Shown in pieces: positions 18,142 to 29,421 of a stretch of 51,960 nucleotides of DNA. Position 1 is the stretch's first letter. Each line of letters opens with the position of its first letter. A model generated the notes under the pieces. It was not told where the DNA came from. It did no database searches and saw nothing but the letters and a program-made list of their open reading frames with translations. Source of the DNA: Fluviicola sp. (GTDB lineage Bacteria > Bacteroidota > Bacteroidia > Flavobacteriales_D > Crocinitomicaceae); the NCBI GenBank assembly GCA_002733985.1, contig NVXP01000009.1, positions 14,022 through 65,981 on the forward strand, written 5' to 3'. A program made the position numbers and the translations under genes.

Positions 18142-18645
18142 TTAGCTGTTTTCAAGTCTGATTTCATGCACGAATGCAGTTTGTAAAAAAGATTTTGTGA
18201 TAGTTTGATCACGGTAATAGAAAGTTAGTTTGTTCTGCTGTTCAGGGAAATTCGACATTAACAAGTCGAATTTGACCGTTAAGGTGTTACTTAATTCAAC
18301 TGGCGTAGATTCAAGGTAGAAGTGGATCATACCATTCAGTTCTATTTCACATCCGATTACAGAAAGATCAATTGAAACTGCGTTTGAAGATATTTTGAAC
18401 TGATCAAGAAGCCACTCCGAGATCAAGGTAAAATTCTCACTGTTCTCATCCTTGGATTCCAAATCATCAATGGACCAATTTTTTTCATCAAAAATTCGCT
18501 CTAAATCGTGGGATGAAACTGAAACGGTTCCTTCAATTTTCTGAGATATGTCGTTGTATTCAATTTCTGCGAATGCAAAAAAGAAGTCATGACCAAAGGC
18601 CAATGATTGTAAACCACAGAAAAGGATGAGTAAAATATTTTTCAT
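18142..18645 (-). CDS. DUF6702-like secreted protein
   Basis: 'MKNILLILFCGLQSLAFGHDFFFAFAEIEYNDISQKIEGTVSVSSHDLERIF'; directly upstream of the M1 peptidase on the same strand. Confidence 0.65.
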   Translation of the reverse strand: MKNILLILFCGLQSLAFGHDFFFAFAEIEYNDISQKIEGTVSVSSHDLERIFDEKNWSIDDLESKDENSENFTLISEWLLDQFKISSNAVSIDLSVIGCEIELNGMIHFYLESTPVELSNTLTVKFDLLMSNFPEQQNKLTFYYRDQTITKSFLQTAFVHEIRLENS

Positions 18646-18727
18646 TTTCGCGAACTAAAGTAATCATTTCGCTAGAGGTAGCATAGATTGTCTTCTGAAC
18701 AAAGTGTATTTTTGAAGAAAAAAAAAG

Positions 18728-19510
18728 ATGAAAATTGGAATCATAGGTTGTGGAAACTTGGGGGTTAGTTTATTGAAAGGGATTTCTGCTGCAAATCCAA
18801 CAGCCAAACTTATCGCGAGTCGAAGAAATATTGGTGCTTTAGACCCCAAGTTATCCGAGATTGCAGAAATCACTTCTGACAATCATTTGGTCATTCAGCA
18901 ATCTGATATTATCATTTTGGCCCTTAAGCCTTATACGATTCTTTCTTTTTTAGAGGAGCACGCAAGTCTGTTTAATGCTGATCAACATACCATCGTCTCA
19001 GTTGCAACAGGTGTTCCAATTGATGAAATAACAGAACGAATTCCAAGTGGAGTTGGGGTGTATCGCGCAATGCCTAATACTGCATCATCTGTCAATGAAT
19101 CTGTAACCATGGTATCTGGTGCCGACGATGTTCTAAATAGAAAAGGGGACATTGAACAAATCTTTACTTCTCTTGGAGAGGTGATTTTCATTAACGAGAA
19201 CTTGATGGAGTCTGCGACTATTCTGGGGGCTTGTGGTATCGCATATGTTCTGCGTTTCATGCGAGCGATGATTCAAGGTGGAATTGAAGTTGGTTTTGAT
19301 GCAGGAACGGCAACAAAAATTGTTGCGCAAACGATGAAAGGAGCTGCCGAGCTGGTAATTCAGAATCAATCGCACCCTGAGATGGAAATTGATAAAGTAA
19401 CTACACCGAAAGGATGTACGATTGTGGGGCTAAATGAAATGGAACATGCCGGATTTAGTAGTGCTCTAATCAAAGGAATCGTAGCTTCCTACCAAAAAAT
19501 TGAACGTTAG
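18728..19510 (+). CDS. proC: Pyrroline-5-carboxylate reductase
   Basis: 'MKIGIIGCGNLGVSLLKGI', 'VYRAMPNTASSVNESVTMVSG', 'TPKGCTIVGLNEMEHAGFSSALIKGI'. Confidence 0.93.
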   Translation: MKIGIIGCGNLGVSLLKGISAANPTAKLIASRRNIGALDPKLSEIAEITSDNHLVIQQSDIIILALKPYTILSFLEEHASLFNADQHTIVSVATGVPIDEITERIPSGVGVYRAMPNTASSVNESVTMVSGADDVLNRKGDIEQIFTSLGEVIFINENLMESATILGACGIAYVLRFMRAMIQGGIEVGFDAGTATKIVAQTMKGAAELVIQNQSHPEMEIDKVTTPKGCTIVGLNEMEHAGFSSALIKGIVASYQKIER

Positions 19511-19899
19511 ACATTTAATGATTGGAGCCATTTTCTTGCATTGTCTCTGTCGGTGAATAATTTCGTTCGAACACTTGGATGCTCAGCATTGATCATAAAA
19601 TTGAAAACCATTTTTTGAGATAAAGATTGAACTACGATCGCTTCGGCTTTTTTGAAACGACTGCCGATTTCTGAAAGAGAGTAGGTCCGTGCTTGTTTTG
19701 ATGGGGCCGTGCGATTTCCAAATATGGTCAAATGATATAAGATGCGGGATGCTCCAATTTCTTGGATAATCTGATTCATTCGAATTGCATCGTCTAGTTC
19801 GAAGTCAATGTCTTGGTCAATCCTGATCTCAACCGTGGCTTCATCAATTAATATTACAGAGGAGATGTCGCTCAATAGTAGGGGGTTATTGTTTCTCAT
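19507..19899 (-). CDS. Hypothetical protein, STAS/SpoIIAA-like
   Basis: 'IDEATVEIRIDQDIDFELDDAIRMNQIIQEIG...HPSVRTKLFTDRDNARKWLQSL'; C-terminal ARKWL typical of SpoIIAA/STAS-like Bacteroidota proteins. Confidence 0.5.
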   Translation of the reverse strand: MRNNNPLLLSDISSVILIDEATVEIRIDQDIDFELDDAIRMNQIIQEIGASRILYHLTIFGNRTAPSKQARTYSLSEIGSRFKKAEAIVVQSLSQKMVFNFMINAEHPSVRTKLFTDRDNARKWLQSLNV

Positions 19900-20191
19900 A
19901 CCTTCATTGTTTTGATTACTAGTAAATATAAGTGACCCTTATATTCTATGAAAGCATAATAAATAACTATTCTTTGAAATGTTCTGTTTCACCGATAAAG
20001 CGCACATTAAATCAATTGATTAACAGTATGTTAACATTAATGTTTATAAATAGTTAGGATTCGGAGAGTGCCCTGTAAATCGAAGGATGCACTTTTTCAC
20101 TTGAAACACAGTCCCATATAGGTTTACGAAGAAGGAACTTCTTTGGTCGAGAAATGGGAGGTGATTTTATTAAAGAATGATTCGAATCAAC

Positions 20192-20224
20192 AAAAAAATC
20201 TGCTCCAATCGAATGAAGCAGATT
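20192..20224 (-). terminator. Rho-independent terminator (minus strand) for the KAS III gene
   Basis: AATCTGCT...AGCAGATT stem preceded by an A-run. Confidence 0.75.
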
Positions 20225-20249
20225 AAGTTAAATTGGATCTACTGTAGTT

Positions 20250-21320
20250 TTACACTTGATAAGCGATACAATTGATATTCATACCTGCTCCAACTGAAGC
20301 AAATAGTAATTTATTGTCAGGTGATAGTTTATGTTTTGGTAGTTCTCCTTTTTGGATCATGTCATAGAGTGTTGGAACCGTCGCAACAGAACTGTTTCCT
20401 AATCGTTCGATGATCATTGGCATAATTCCTTCAGGAACTTCCTTCACATTACATGTTTTATAAAGTCGTTTCACAATTGCCTCATCCATTTTCTCGTTGG
20501 CTTGATGAAGAAGAATCTTATCGATGTTCTCCAAAGGCAAGTCGATTTTATCCAAGCAATGTTTCATGGCTTTTGGAACTTCGGTCAGTGCGTATTGATA
20601 GATTTTATGTCCTTTCATCTTAATGAACTTCGTAGGCTCATTTCCAAAACGGTTAAAGCTCTTACCGAAAAACAGGTAATCTTTCTCTTCTAGGGTATGA
20701 GAAACAGTTGCGTGAGACAGAATTCCCCTTTTCGTTTCTTCTTCTTTTCCTTCAATGATGACTGCTCCAGAACCATCAGCAAAAATCATTGTATCTCTAT
20801 CGAATGGATCAACAACGCGAGAAAGCACCTCTGAACCAATGATCAAACAGCGTTTCGCTTCTCCTGCTTGGATGTAGATGTGTGCCTGAATCATACCTTG
20901 AACCCAACCTGGACATCCGAAAATGATATCATAAGGAACACAAAAGGGATTTTTGATTCCTAATTGATGTTTTACTCGGGACGCTATGCTTGGGACAATG
21001 TCTGTTTGATTTGATCCGCTAATCACATCGCCAAAGTTATGTGCAACGATGATCATATCGATTGTTTCTGGATCAATTCCAGCATCTTCAATTGCACGCT
21101 TTGCTGATATACTTGCGATTTCAGAGCAGGTCTGGTCTTTGTTGACATATCGCCTCGATTGGATTCCAGTTATTTCTTGAAATTTAGCGATGACGTCACT
21201 ATTGTTGTTCTGAATTCTTCGACCGTCATTGAAGCTGAAGGGATTTTCCATAAAGGTGTTGTTCTCGACCTCTACTTCTGGGATGTATGATCCCGATCCG
21301 ATGATTACAGTGTTTTTCAT
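20250..21320 (-). CDS. 3-oxoacyl-ACP synthase III family protein
   Basis: Thiolase-fold Cys/His/Asn triad present: 'FGCPGWVQGM', 'LLHQANEKMDEAI', 'ERLGNSSVATVPTL'. Confidence 0.88.
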   Translation of the reverse strand: MKNTVIIGSGSYIPEVEVENNTFMENPFSFNDGRRIQNNNSDVIAKFQEITGIQSRRYVNKDQTCSEIASISAKRAIEDAGIDPETIDMIIVAHNFGDVISGSNQTDIVPSIASRVKHQLGIKNPFCVPYDIIFGCPGWVQGMIQAHIYIQAGEAKRCLIIGSEVLSRVVDPFDRDTMIFADGSGAVIIEGKEEETKRGILSHATVSHTLEEKDYLFFGKSFNRFGNEPTKFIKMKGHKIYQYALTEVPKAMKHCLDKIDLPLENIDKILLHQANEKMDEAIVKRLYKTCNVKEVPEGIMPMIIERLGNSSVATVPTLYDMIQKGELPKHKLSPDNKLLFASVGAGMNINCIAYQV

Positions 21321-21407
21321 GCCTTTTAAATTGGGGCGTGAATGTACGCTATTCGTTTAGCTAAAGTGGTTAATTCATAAAGTATATTTATAATGACGTA
21401 TAAAGTC

Positions 21408-21455
21408 AAAAAAAATCCCACTCCTTCCGATCTCTGTCGGAAATGAAGTGGGATT
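21408..21455 (-). terminator. Rho-independent terminator (minus strand) for yidC
   Basis: AATCCCACT...AGTGGGATT with an inner TTCCGA/TCGGAA stem and an A-tract on the left. Confidence 0.8.
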
Positions 21456-21474
21456 TATATATCTAGTCGATTGA

Positions 21475-23478
21475 CTATTTCTTTTTGTTCTTAATTTGTG
21501 TGCGTTGTGCTTCTTGCATTTTTTGAAGACGTTCTTGGAATTTTGATTTTCCACCTTTCTTAGAACCTCCACTTGCTGCTATAGCTTTACGTTCAGCCAT
21601 CTTCGATTTGATTTTGTCCTCATCAACAAAGAATTTCTTGATCAACAACATGATTACAATAGACATCAAAGTCGAGATGAAGTAATAGTAACTCAAACCT
21701 GAAGAGTAATTGTTGAAGAAGAAGATCATCATAACAGGGAAGAAGTACATGATTACTTTCATGTTTGGCATTCCAGGTTGTGTTTGAGCCGACATGTTAC
21801 TACTATTAATGTGCGTGTAGATCAAAGTCGTAACGGCCATCAATAGTGTGAACAAACTCACGTGATCTCCATATACAGGAATGCTCCAAGGCAATGTAGC
21901 TATCGAATCAAAAGAAGATAAATCTTCTGCCCATAAGAATGATTTTTGACGTAGGTCAAACGTTGCAGGGAAGAAGCGGAATACTGCCAAAAGGATCGGC
22001 ATTTGAATCAGCATTGGAACACAACCCGCGAGTGGACTAGCGCCCGATTCTCGATAGAGTGACATTGTTTCCATTTGTTTCTTCATTGAATCATCCTTGT
22101 TCGGGTATTTCTTAGTGATCTCCTCAATTTCCGGTTTCAAGATTCGCATCTTCGCTGAAGACGTGTACATTTTCCACTGAATCGGCATCAAGGCTGACTT
22201 AATAAGTAAAGTCAACAATAAAATTGCCAATCCAATCGCCATTCCTGTAGAGTTTAAGGCGTTGAATACTGGTTGTACTGCGTAGATGTTGATCCATCGG
22301 AAGATTCCCCAACCGTAGTTCAAAATCTGATCGTAATCTTCGTCGTAAGAAGTAAGTACTTTGTAATCATTTGGTCCAAAGAACCAGTTCATACTTACGC
22401 TCGCATTATCAACATTCTTGAGGTTCAAGTTCATCTCAGAGATGTATTGTTTCAAGTGAGTTGAATCACGATCGTCACCTTCTTCGTACGTATTTACTTT
22501 GAATGAAGATCCTTCTTTCGCAAATGATTTCTCAGGACGTAGGATTGAAGAGAAGTAGCTTTGCTTGTAACAAATCCAATCAATGTCATCTTCAGCTTTC
22601 TCATCGTCACTAGACATTTCACTCAAGTAAGAGAAACCTTCCTCTTCGTAATTGTAACAAACAGTTGATACACGACGTTGTTCGCTCATCAAACGCTCTG
22701 TTCTTCGGTAAGCCAATTCCCAATTGTAAATAACATTTTTAGGAGTTACCTGACCACTTAGACCTTTAATATTGATATCGAAGTCAAGATCATAAGCGTT
22801 ATTCTTCAGTTGGTAAACGAATTCAATCGAACCTTTATCACCTTTCTTAAGTTCAAAAACAATTTTGCTCTCGCTTTGGCTTTTAACTTCGAAAATTTCC
22901 TTTGCCGTATTGACATTCTTATTGCCCATAGGGAAAGTCAAGCCTTGAGAGGCATCTCCACGTTGGAAAAGAACAAGTGGATCGATTTTACCGTCCTCTT
23001 TGACGAAGTTATCGAATGATTGGAATTCTTTCAAACGAACTTGCGCAATTTGAGCTCCTTTCGTATCAAAGTCGATGATCAGCTTGTCCGTCTCAAGTGT
23101 AATAATTTCACCTTGATTAGCAGTTTTCACTTCACGAAGACTATCAGGAATCATTTTGCTCGTTGCAGCAACCAATTTCTCGTTTCCTAAAGTGTCTTGA
23201 TAAATAAACGAACCTGAAGAATCTTTTGAGAACTCATCGTTTTCATCCAATTTGGGTGTCCAATTGGCAGTCATTTCGATCGTGTTGGCATCAACTTTCG
23301 CTTTAGCCTCCTTTTTCTTCTTCTGAGTGTCCTTTTTCTTCTGATCAGCTTTAACCTGTTCTTGCTTGGCCTTAACTTGAGCCGCTTTCATCTCTTCTTC
23401 CGAAGGTTGATTAAAAATTGCAAAGGTTGTTAATGTCAAACCAATTAAAACCAATCCAATGATGGTATTTCTATCCAT
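21475..23478 (-). CDS. yidC: Membrane protein insertase YidC
   Basis: 'MDRNTIIGLVLIGLTLTTFAIFNQPS', 'LPIQ..MY.SSAKMRILKPEIEEI..KY', 'SPLAGCVPMLIQMPILLAVFRFFP', 'MPNMKVIMYFFPVMMIFFFNNYSSGLSYYYFISTL'. Confidence 0.95.
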   Translation of the reverse strand: MDRNTIIGLVLIGLTLTTFAIFNQPSEEEMKAAQVKAKQEQVKADQKKKDTQKKKKEAKAKVDANTIEMTANWTPKLDENDEFSKDSSGSFIYQDTLGNEKLVAATSKMIPDSLREVKTANQGEIITLETDKLIIDFDTKGAQIAQVRLKEFQSFDNFVKEDGKIDPLVLFQRGDASQGLTFPMGNKNVNTAKEIFEVKSQSESKIVFELKKGDKGSIEFVYQLKNNAYDLDFDINIKGLSGQVTPKNVIYNWELAYRRTERLMSEQRRVSTVCYNYEEEGFSYLSEMSSDDEKAEDDIDWICYKQSYFSSILRPEKSFAKEGSSFKVNTYEEGDDRDSTHLKQYISEMNLNLKNVDNASVSMNWFFGPNDYKVLTSYDEDYDQILNYGWGIFRWINIYAVQPVFNALNSTGMAIGLAILLLTLLIKSALMPIQWKMYTSSAKMRILKPEIEEITKKYPNKDDSMKKQMETMSLYRESGASPLAGCVPMLIQMPILLAVFRFFPATFDLRQKSFLWAEDLSSFDSIATLPWSIPVYGDHVSLFTLLMAVTTLIYTHINSSNMSAQTQPGMPNMKVIMYFFPVMMIFFFNNYSSGLSYYYFISTLMSIVIMLLIKKFFVDEDKIKSKMAERKAIAASGGSKKGGKSKFQERLQKMQEAQRTQIKNKKK

Positions 23479-23554
23479 TTTACTTTTTTCTATATTCTAT
23501 AATTAATGCTTGAATCCCAGTATTCCGATTGTTATTAGATTCGGGAACGGTATC

Positions 23555-23593
23555 AAAAATCGTGATGCTTCCGAATATTTAATCGGAAGCATC
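23555..23593 (-). terminator. Putative terminator hairpin between pyrG and yidC
   Basis: GATGCTTCCGA (23564-23574) / TCGGAAGCATC (23583-23593), 11-bp stem; AAAAA about 4 nt left of the stem (minus-strand U-run). Confidence 0.65.
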
Positions 23594-23617
23594 GGTTTAC
23601 TTTTTCTAAATACTAAG

Positions 23618-25282
<1,665 letters not shown>

Positions 25283-25331
25283 CTAAAAAACTGATTTTTT
25301 ATTCACGGATTACAAACATTTTTGTGTTTCC

Positions 25332-26237
25332 CTAGTTTGCCCAATTGTCATTTGCGTTAATTTGGAAGTGGAATTTGCTCTTGCGAACCTCTTTCGAATC
25401 AAATACAGGGCAGCCGTTAGCGTCTAATCGGGGGTAGTGAGGGGTTGATGGTTTAATGCTTTTTGGTAAGAATATTAGGTCGTGAATGAGCCTGTTTTGT
25501 AAGCCATGCCGAATGTGTTCTGAATCCATTCCGATACGCAGTGTTGCTGTTTGATTAAATGGGAAGTGATAGGAAGCGGATGCATATAAGATGCCGTGAC
25601 TTGTTTTTCCATAAGGTTGATCCTCAAGAATTCTGAAACCATTTGGGCATTTATCCATGGATATTTTTTGCCAACGAGAACCCCTTGAATCTCCAGTCCA
25701 TAAAAACATGCTGACAGCAAATTGCCAATCTTTATACCTATAATTAGCATGCGCACGTCCTGTTCTAAAGCGGTCATGAGCGTAGCCCCCGAAAAGATCA
25801 TTCTCGTGAAAAAGACTGAACTCTTTAATGTGAATTCCAAAAGCTCCTGATTTTTGAGAGGTTTCTGTATTGTCGAAATACCAAAGGTAATTGTATGCTA
25901 CCCCAAAATTATATGGTGTCTGATGATTTAAACCATCGAGCGCTAAGTTACGATCGGTTTCTTTTTTTCCTGCGAGAAGAACTAAACCAAGTGAGGATCT
26001 ATTCTCCCAGAATTTTGTGCGATTAGCGTATCCTTTTGAGTAGAGATAAAACGTGGATCCAGCATTTACCTGAAAAAAGTAGTCCGTATAATAGCCTTTC
26101 AAGTTGATTCCGATCGCATCTACATGTGTTCCCATGTTTAAAACAAGACCAATTGAACCTCCAAAATGCTCTGAAGCATAATTTTGTGCATTCAATGAAC
26201 TGCATGTAAATAAGAAATAAAGGAGAATGCTCCGCAT
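25332..26237 (-). CDS. Secreted/envelope protein resembling Bacteroidota proteins labelled 'polymorphic toxin type 23 domain'
   Basis: Signal peptide; 'GGSIGLVLNMGTHVDAIGINLKGYYTDYFFQVNAGS', 'YNYLWYFDNTETSQKSGAFG', 'DRFRTGRAHANYRYKDWQFAVSMFLWTGD', 'HIRHGLQNRLIHDLIFLPKSIKPSTPHYPRLDANGCPVF'. Family label from memory. Confidence 0.55.
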   Translation of the reverse strand: MRSILLYFLFTCSSLNAQNYASEHFGGSIGLVLNMGTHVDAIGINLKGYYTDYFFQVNAGSTFYLYSKGYANRTKFWENRSSLGLVLLAGKKETDRNLALDGLNHQTPYNFGVAYNYLWYFDNTETSQKSGAFGIHIKEFSLFHENDLFGGYAHDRFRTGRAHANYRYKDWQFAVSMFLWTGDSRGSRWQKISMDKCPNGFRILEDQPYGKTSHGILYASASYHFPFNQTATLRIGMDSEHIRHGLQNRLIHDLIFLPKSIKPSTPHYPRLDANGCPVFDSKEVRKSKFHFQINANDNWAN

Positions 26238-26359
26238 ATTGCAAAGATGTCAAAAAACATTCCAAATCGAAATCATGCTATTTTTCCGTGAAACTTCAAT
26301 ATTTTCCAGTCATCCCAAATTGAAAAGTGATGATGTAATTAATTGTAGTTTTGGTTCTA

Positions 26360-27397
26360 ATGAAAACAAGAAATATTTATTGGGTTGCGCAGTTTGCTGG
26401 ATGGGTAGCGTATGCAACCTTACTATTCATTGCAATAGTTACTAGAGATAATGCGATTACGTTTGAAACGGTTTTGAGCGTCATTCTCTGGGTTGTGTTT
26501 GGGATTGCAGTTACTCATGCGCAAAGATTTGTGTTTCTTCGTTTGAATTGGCTCGAATTGAGATTGGCTCCCCTCATTCCTAGAGTGCTTATTTCCTCAA
26601 CGATTTCCGCGATAGTAATCTATAGTTGTCTTTTTGCCGTAGATTACTTTTTGGAGTACGGAAGAGCTACAAAAGAAAATTTCACGGTTTCCAATCTCGT
26701 ATTGGGTACGATTTCAATGGCAATATTAATCCTCTTTTGGAACGCCATTTATTTCACGTTTCATTACTTTCAGAAATCGCGTAAACAGGAAGTTTCAAAT
26801 CTCGAACTAACAGCAAGCAATAGAGAGAGTGAATTGAAGAACTTACGTTCACAGCTGAATCCTCATTTTCTATTCAACTCACTGAACAGTATTCGAGCAT
26901 TGGTTGATATTGAACCAGCAAAAGCGAAAAAATCAATTACAACTTTATCGAACTTATTGCGCCAGTCCCTGATGATCGGGAAAGAGAACATAGTAACTGT
27001 TGAGCAAGAATTGGACATCGTTCGAAATTACCTCGATCTTGAAAAAATCCGTTTTGAAGAACGTTTGAATGTTCAATGGGAAATTGATGATTCTTTATTA
27101 TCCAAGGAAATTCCACCTTTTTCTGTTCAAATGATGGCGGAAAATGCTGTTAAACATGGGATTTCGAATCGAAAAGAAGGAGGTGATGTAATTGTTTCGA
27201 TTATCCGATCAGATGTAGGATTTTCATTGCAAATAAAGAATTCAGGAGAATTAGGAACGAAGATCGACCTTGGGGTTGGCATTCAAAATATTAAACAACG
27301 CTTAAAATTGCAATTTGGCTCAACTGCGAAGTATAGCTTGGTTCAAATAGAGGGGTATGTTGTTGCGAAAATAGAATTTACAGATGAAAGAATTTAG
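26360..27397 (+). CDS. LytS-type sensor histidine kinase
   Basis: 'LRSQLNPHFLFNSLNSIRALVDIEPAKAKKSITTLSNLLRQSL', 'VEQELDIVRNYLDLEKIRFEERL', 'VQMMAENAVKHGI'. Confidence 0.9.
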   Translation: MKTRNIYWVAQFAGWVAYATLLFIAIVTRDNAITFETVLSVILWVVFGIAVTHAQRFVFLRLNWLELRLAPLIPRVLISSTISAIVIYSCLFAVDYFLEYGRATKENFTVSNLVLGTISMAILILFWNAIYFTFHYFQKSRKQEVSNLELTASNRESELKNLRSQLNPHFLFNSLNSIRALVDIEPAKAKKSITTLSNLLRQSLMIGKENIVTVEQELDIVRNYLDLEKIRFEERLNVQWEIDDSLLSKEIPPFSVQMMAENAVKHGISNRKEGGDVIVSIIRSDVGFSLQIKNSGELGTKIDLGVGIQNIKQRLKLQFGSTAKYSLVQIEGYVVAKIEFTDERI

Positions 27398-28130
27398 AAC
27401 AATCATTATTGATGACGAGCGTTTGGCTCGAGAAGAATTAAAAAGCGTATTGAAGGACTTCGTTGAGATTAACATCATCGATGAGGCGCAAAATGGTGAT
27501 GAAGGAATTGAGAAAATCAATCGATTGAAACCAGATTTGATCTTTGTGGATGTTTCAATGCCTGGAATGACTGGGTTTGAGATGTTGAAGAAGTTGGATG
27601 AAATTCCATATGTGATTTTTGTTACTGCTTACGATGAATATGCGCTCAAGGCATTCGAAGTGAACGCCGTGGACTACTTATTGAAGCCGGTGGATATCGA
27701 TCGACTAACAGAAACAATTGAGAAGCTTAAGCAAAAGGAAGATTCTGATTTTGAATCAAGTCAAAGTGTAAAAACAATTCGAGGAGATCGAATGCTTTCT
27801 TTGAATGATCGTGTATTCATTAAGGATGGGGAGAAATGTTACTTCGTAAAGCTGGAGGATGTCCGTATGTTGGAATCTGATGGGAATTACGTGAAAGTAT
27901 TCTTCGGAACAAACCGTCCACTGATTTTGCGCTCATTGAATAGTTTTGAAGACCGTTTGGATCCAGCCTATTTCTTTCGAGCAAATAGAAAATTCATCAT
28001 CAATCTAGAATGGGTTGAGCACATTGAAAACTGGTTCAATGGTGGGTTGCAAGTAGAGTTGAAGGGAGGTGATAAAATTGAGATTTCCAGACGTCAAGCA
28101 ATTCGCTTTAAGGAAATGTTGTCGTTGTAG
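27384..28130 (+). CDS. LytTR-family response regulator
   Basis: REC domain 'IIIDDERLAREELKSVL...DLIFVDVSMPGMTGFEML...VTAYDEYALKAFEVNAVDYLLKPV' and LytTR 'DGNYVKVFFGTNRPLILRSLNSFEDRL...FFRANRKFIINLEWVEHI'. Overlaps the kinase by 14 nt. Confidence 0.92.
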   Translation: MKEFRTIIIDDERLAREELKSVLKDFVEINIIDEAQNGDEGIEKINRLKPDLIFVDVSMPGMTGFEMLKKLDEIPYVIFVTAYDEYALKAFEVNAVDYLLKPVDIDRLTETIEKLKQKEDSDFESSQSVKTIRGDRMLSLNDRVFIKDGEKCYFVKLEDVRMLESDGNYVKVFFGTNRPLILRSLNSFEDRLDPAYFFRANRKFIINLEWVEHIENWFNGGLQVELKGGDKIEISRRQAIRFKEMLSL

Positions 28131-28267
28131 GAAGAAAGTGCTGAATGACCAGCAGTTTGTTGATTAAGTGAGTCATTCAGCAGTAGCAGAAATTAATGCT
28201 AGGTTAAAAACGGATAATTACTTTTGATTGTACGTTTTGAGTTCAACCAATTGATCTATTGATAACT

Positions 28268-28573
28268 ATGGGAGGTGGAGGTTTTATGCAGCATGCTTCG
28301 AATACCAATCGACAAGATAGGGCTCAACGAAGTGCTAGGCGTGAAAAATTCAATGGCAATCATAGTGAGAAGACGACCATGAGTTCAGAAAGCTCGCCAA
28401 AACTCGATTTTTCCCATCTATCCCAAGACCAAATTCTTGAAGAACGAAAAAGAATACGAAAGGTATTTGTAAAACGACGGAAGAAAAATGGTGCTATATT
28501 TTTCTTTGCATTAGCCCTAGTTATTACTGTGGCTGCAATAGTTTATTCAAAAGTTCGTGGATTACTTGCCTAG
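28268..28573 (+). CDS. Small tail-anchored hypothetical membrane protein
   Basis: Charged N-terminus and one C-terminal TM 'GAIFFFALALVITVAAIVYSKVRG'. Confidence 0.5.
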   Translation: MGGGGFMQHASNTNRQDRAQRSARREKFNGNHSEKTTMSSESSPKLDFSHLSQDQILEERKRIRKVFVKRRKKNGAIFFFALALVITVAAIVYSKVRGLLA

Positions 28574-28589
28574 GATATTAGAGGAGGGT

Positions 28590-29417
28590 TTACTCAGCCA
28601 AGCTGATTCCATCACTACTAAGAGTAATCAATCTTTCCTTATATAATGATCCAACGGCCTGTTTAAACGTCTTTTTACTCATTCCCACAACAGCGCGCAC
28701 ATCTTCTGGTGCACTTTTATCGTGAACAGGTAAATGTTTCTTTACTTTCAATATTGACAACAAACGTTCTGCGGATTCTGAAATTTTCACTTCTCCAACA
28801 GGGTCAAGACGTACATCCAACTTTCCATCTTCACGTACTTTGTAAACATAACCAGTTGTACGTTCTCCACGTTGAAGAGTTCGTGTAATGTCGTTGCTGT
28901 AAATTAATCCAGAATAACGATTATCGACAATTACATTGACGCCAAGGTCTGTGTTATCACAAATCATAAGTTCTACAGGAACCGTTCGTTCAATTCGATG
29001 ATCACAATCTGTCAAATATCGATTGATTTTTGTCGATCCATAAACACGATCGGTATCAGCATCTAGCTGAAGTGTTGTGAGGTACCATCTTCCTTCTTCG
29101 AGCTTAATTCCTTGCTCTTTAAATGGGATCATTAAATCCTTTTCCAAGCCCCAATCTACGAATGCACCAAATACAGTTACATCCTTGACATATAGGTAGC
29201 TAAATCCGCCTAGTTCAATCAAAGGTTTCTCTGTTGTTGCAACCGCGCGGTCTTCAGAATCTCGATAGACAAACACGTCGAGCATGTCATCGATTTTCAT
29301 ATCGTCGGTCAAGTATTTGTTGGGGAGTAGAATGTCATTATCCGCCTCGTCGCAAAGATAAGCGCCAACAGAAGTGAAACGTAAAACTTGAAGGTTATTG
29401 ACTTCGCCAATATTCAT
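28590..29417 (-). CDS. S1-like domain RNA-binding protein (CvfB family)
   Basis: 'MNIGEVNNLQVLRFTSVGAYLCDEADNDILLPNKYL', 'VTVFGAFVDWGLEKDLMIPFKEQ', 'GYVYKVREDGKLDVRLDPVG'. ATG at 29417. Confidence 0.8.
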   Translation of the reverse strand: MNIGEVNNLQVLRFTSVGAYLCDEADNDILLPNKYLTDDMKIDDMLDVFVYRDSEDRAVATTEKPLIELGGFSYLYVKDVTVFGAFVDWGLEKDLMIPFKEQGIKLEEGRWYLTTLQLDADTDRVYGSTKINRYLTDCDHRIERTVPVELMICDNTDLGVNVIVDNRYSGLIYSNDITRTLQRGERTTGYVYKVREDGKLDVRLDPVGEVKISESAERLLSILKVKKHLPVHDKSAPEDVRAVVGMSKKTFKQAVGSLYKERLITLSSDGISLAE

Positions 29418-29421
29418 ATGC

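Noticed and set aside
20250-21320. KAS III as part of a flexirubin/aryl polyene-type cluster (DarB-like)
   Set aside because: Triad is intact, but neighbours (STAS-like gene, yidC) are not biosynthetic; treated as an isolated KAS III.
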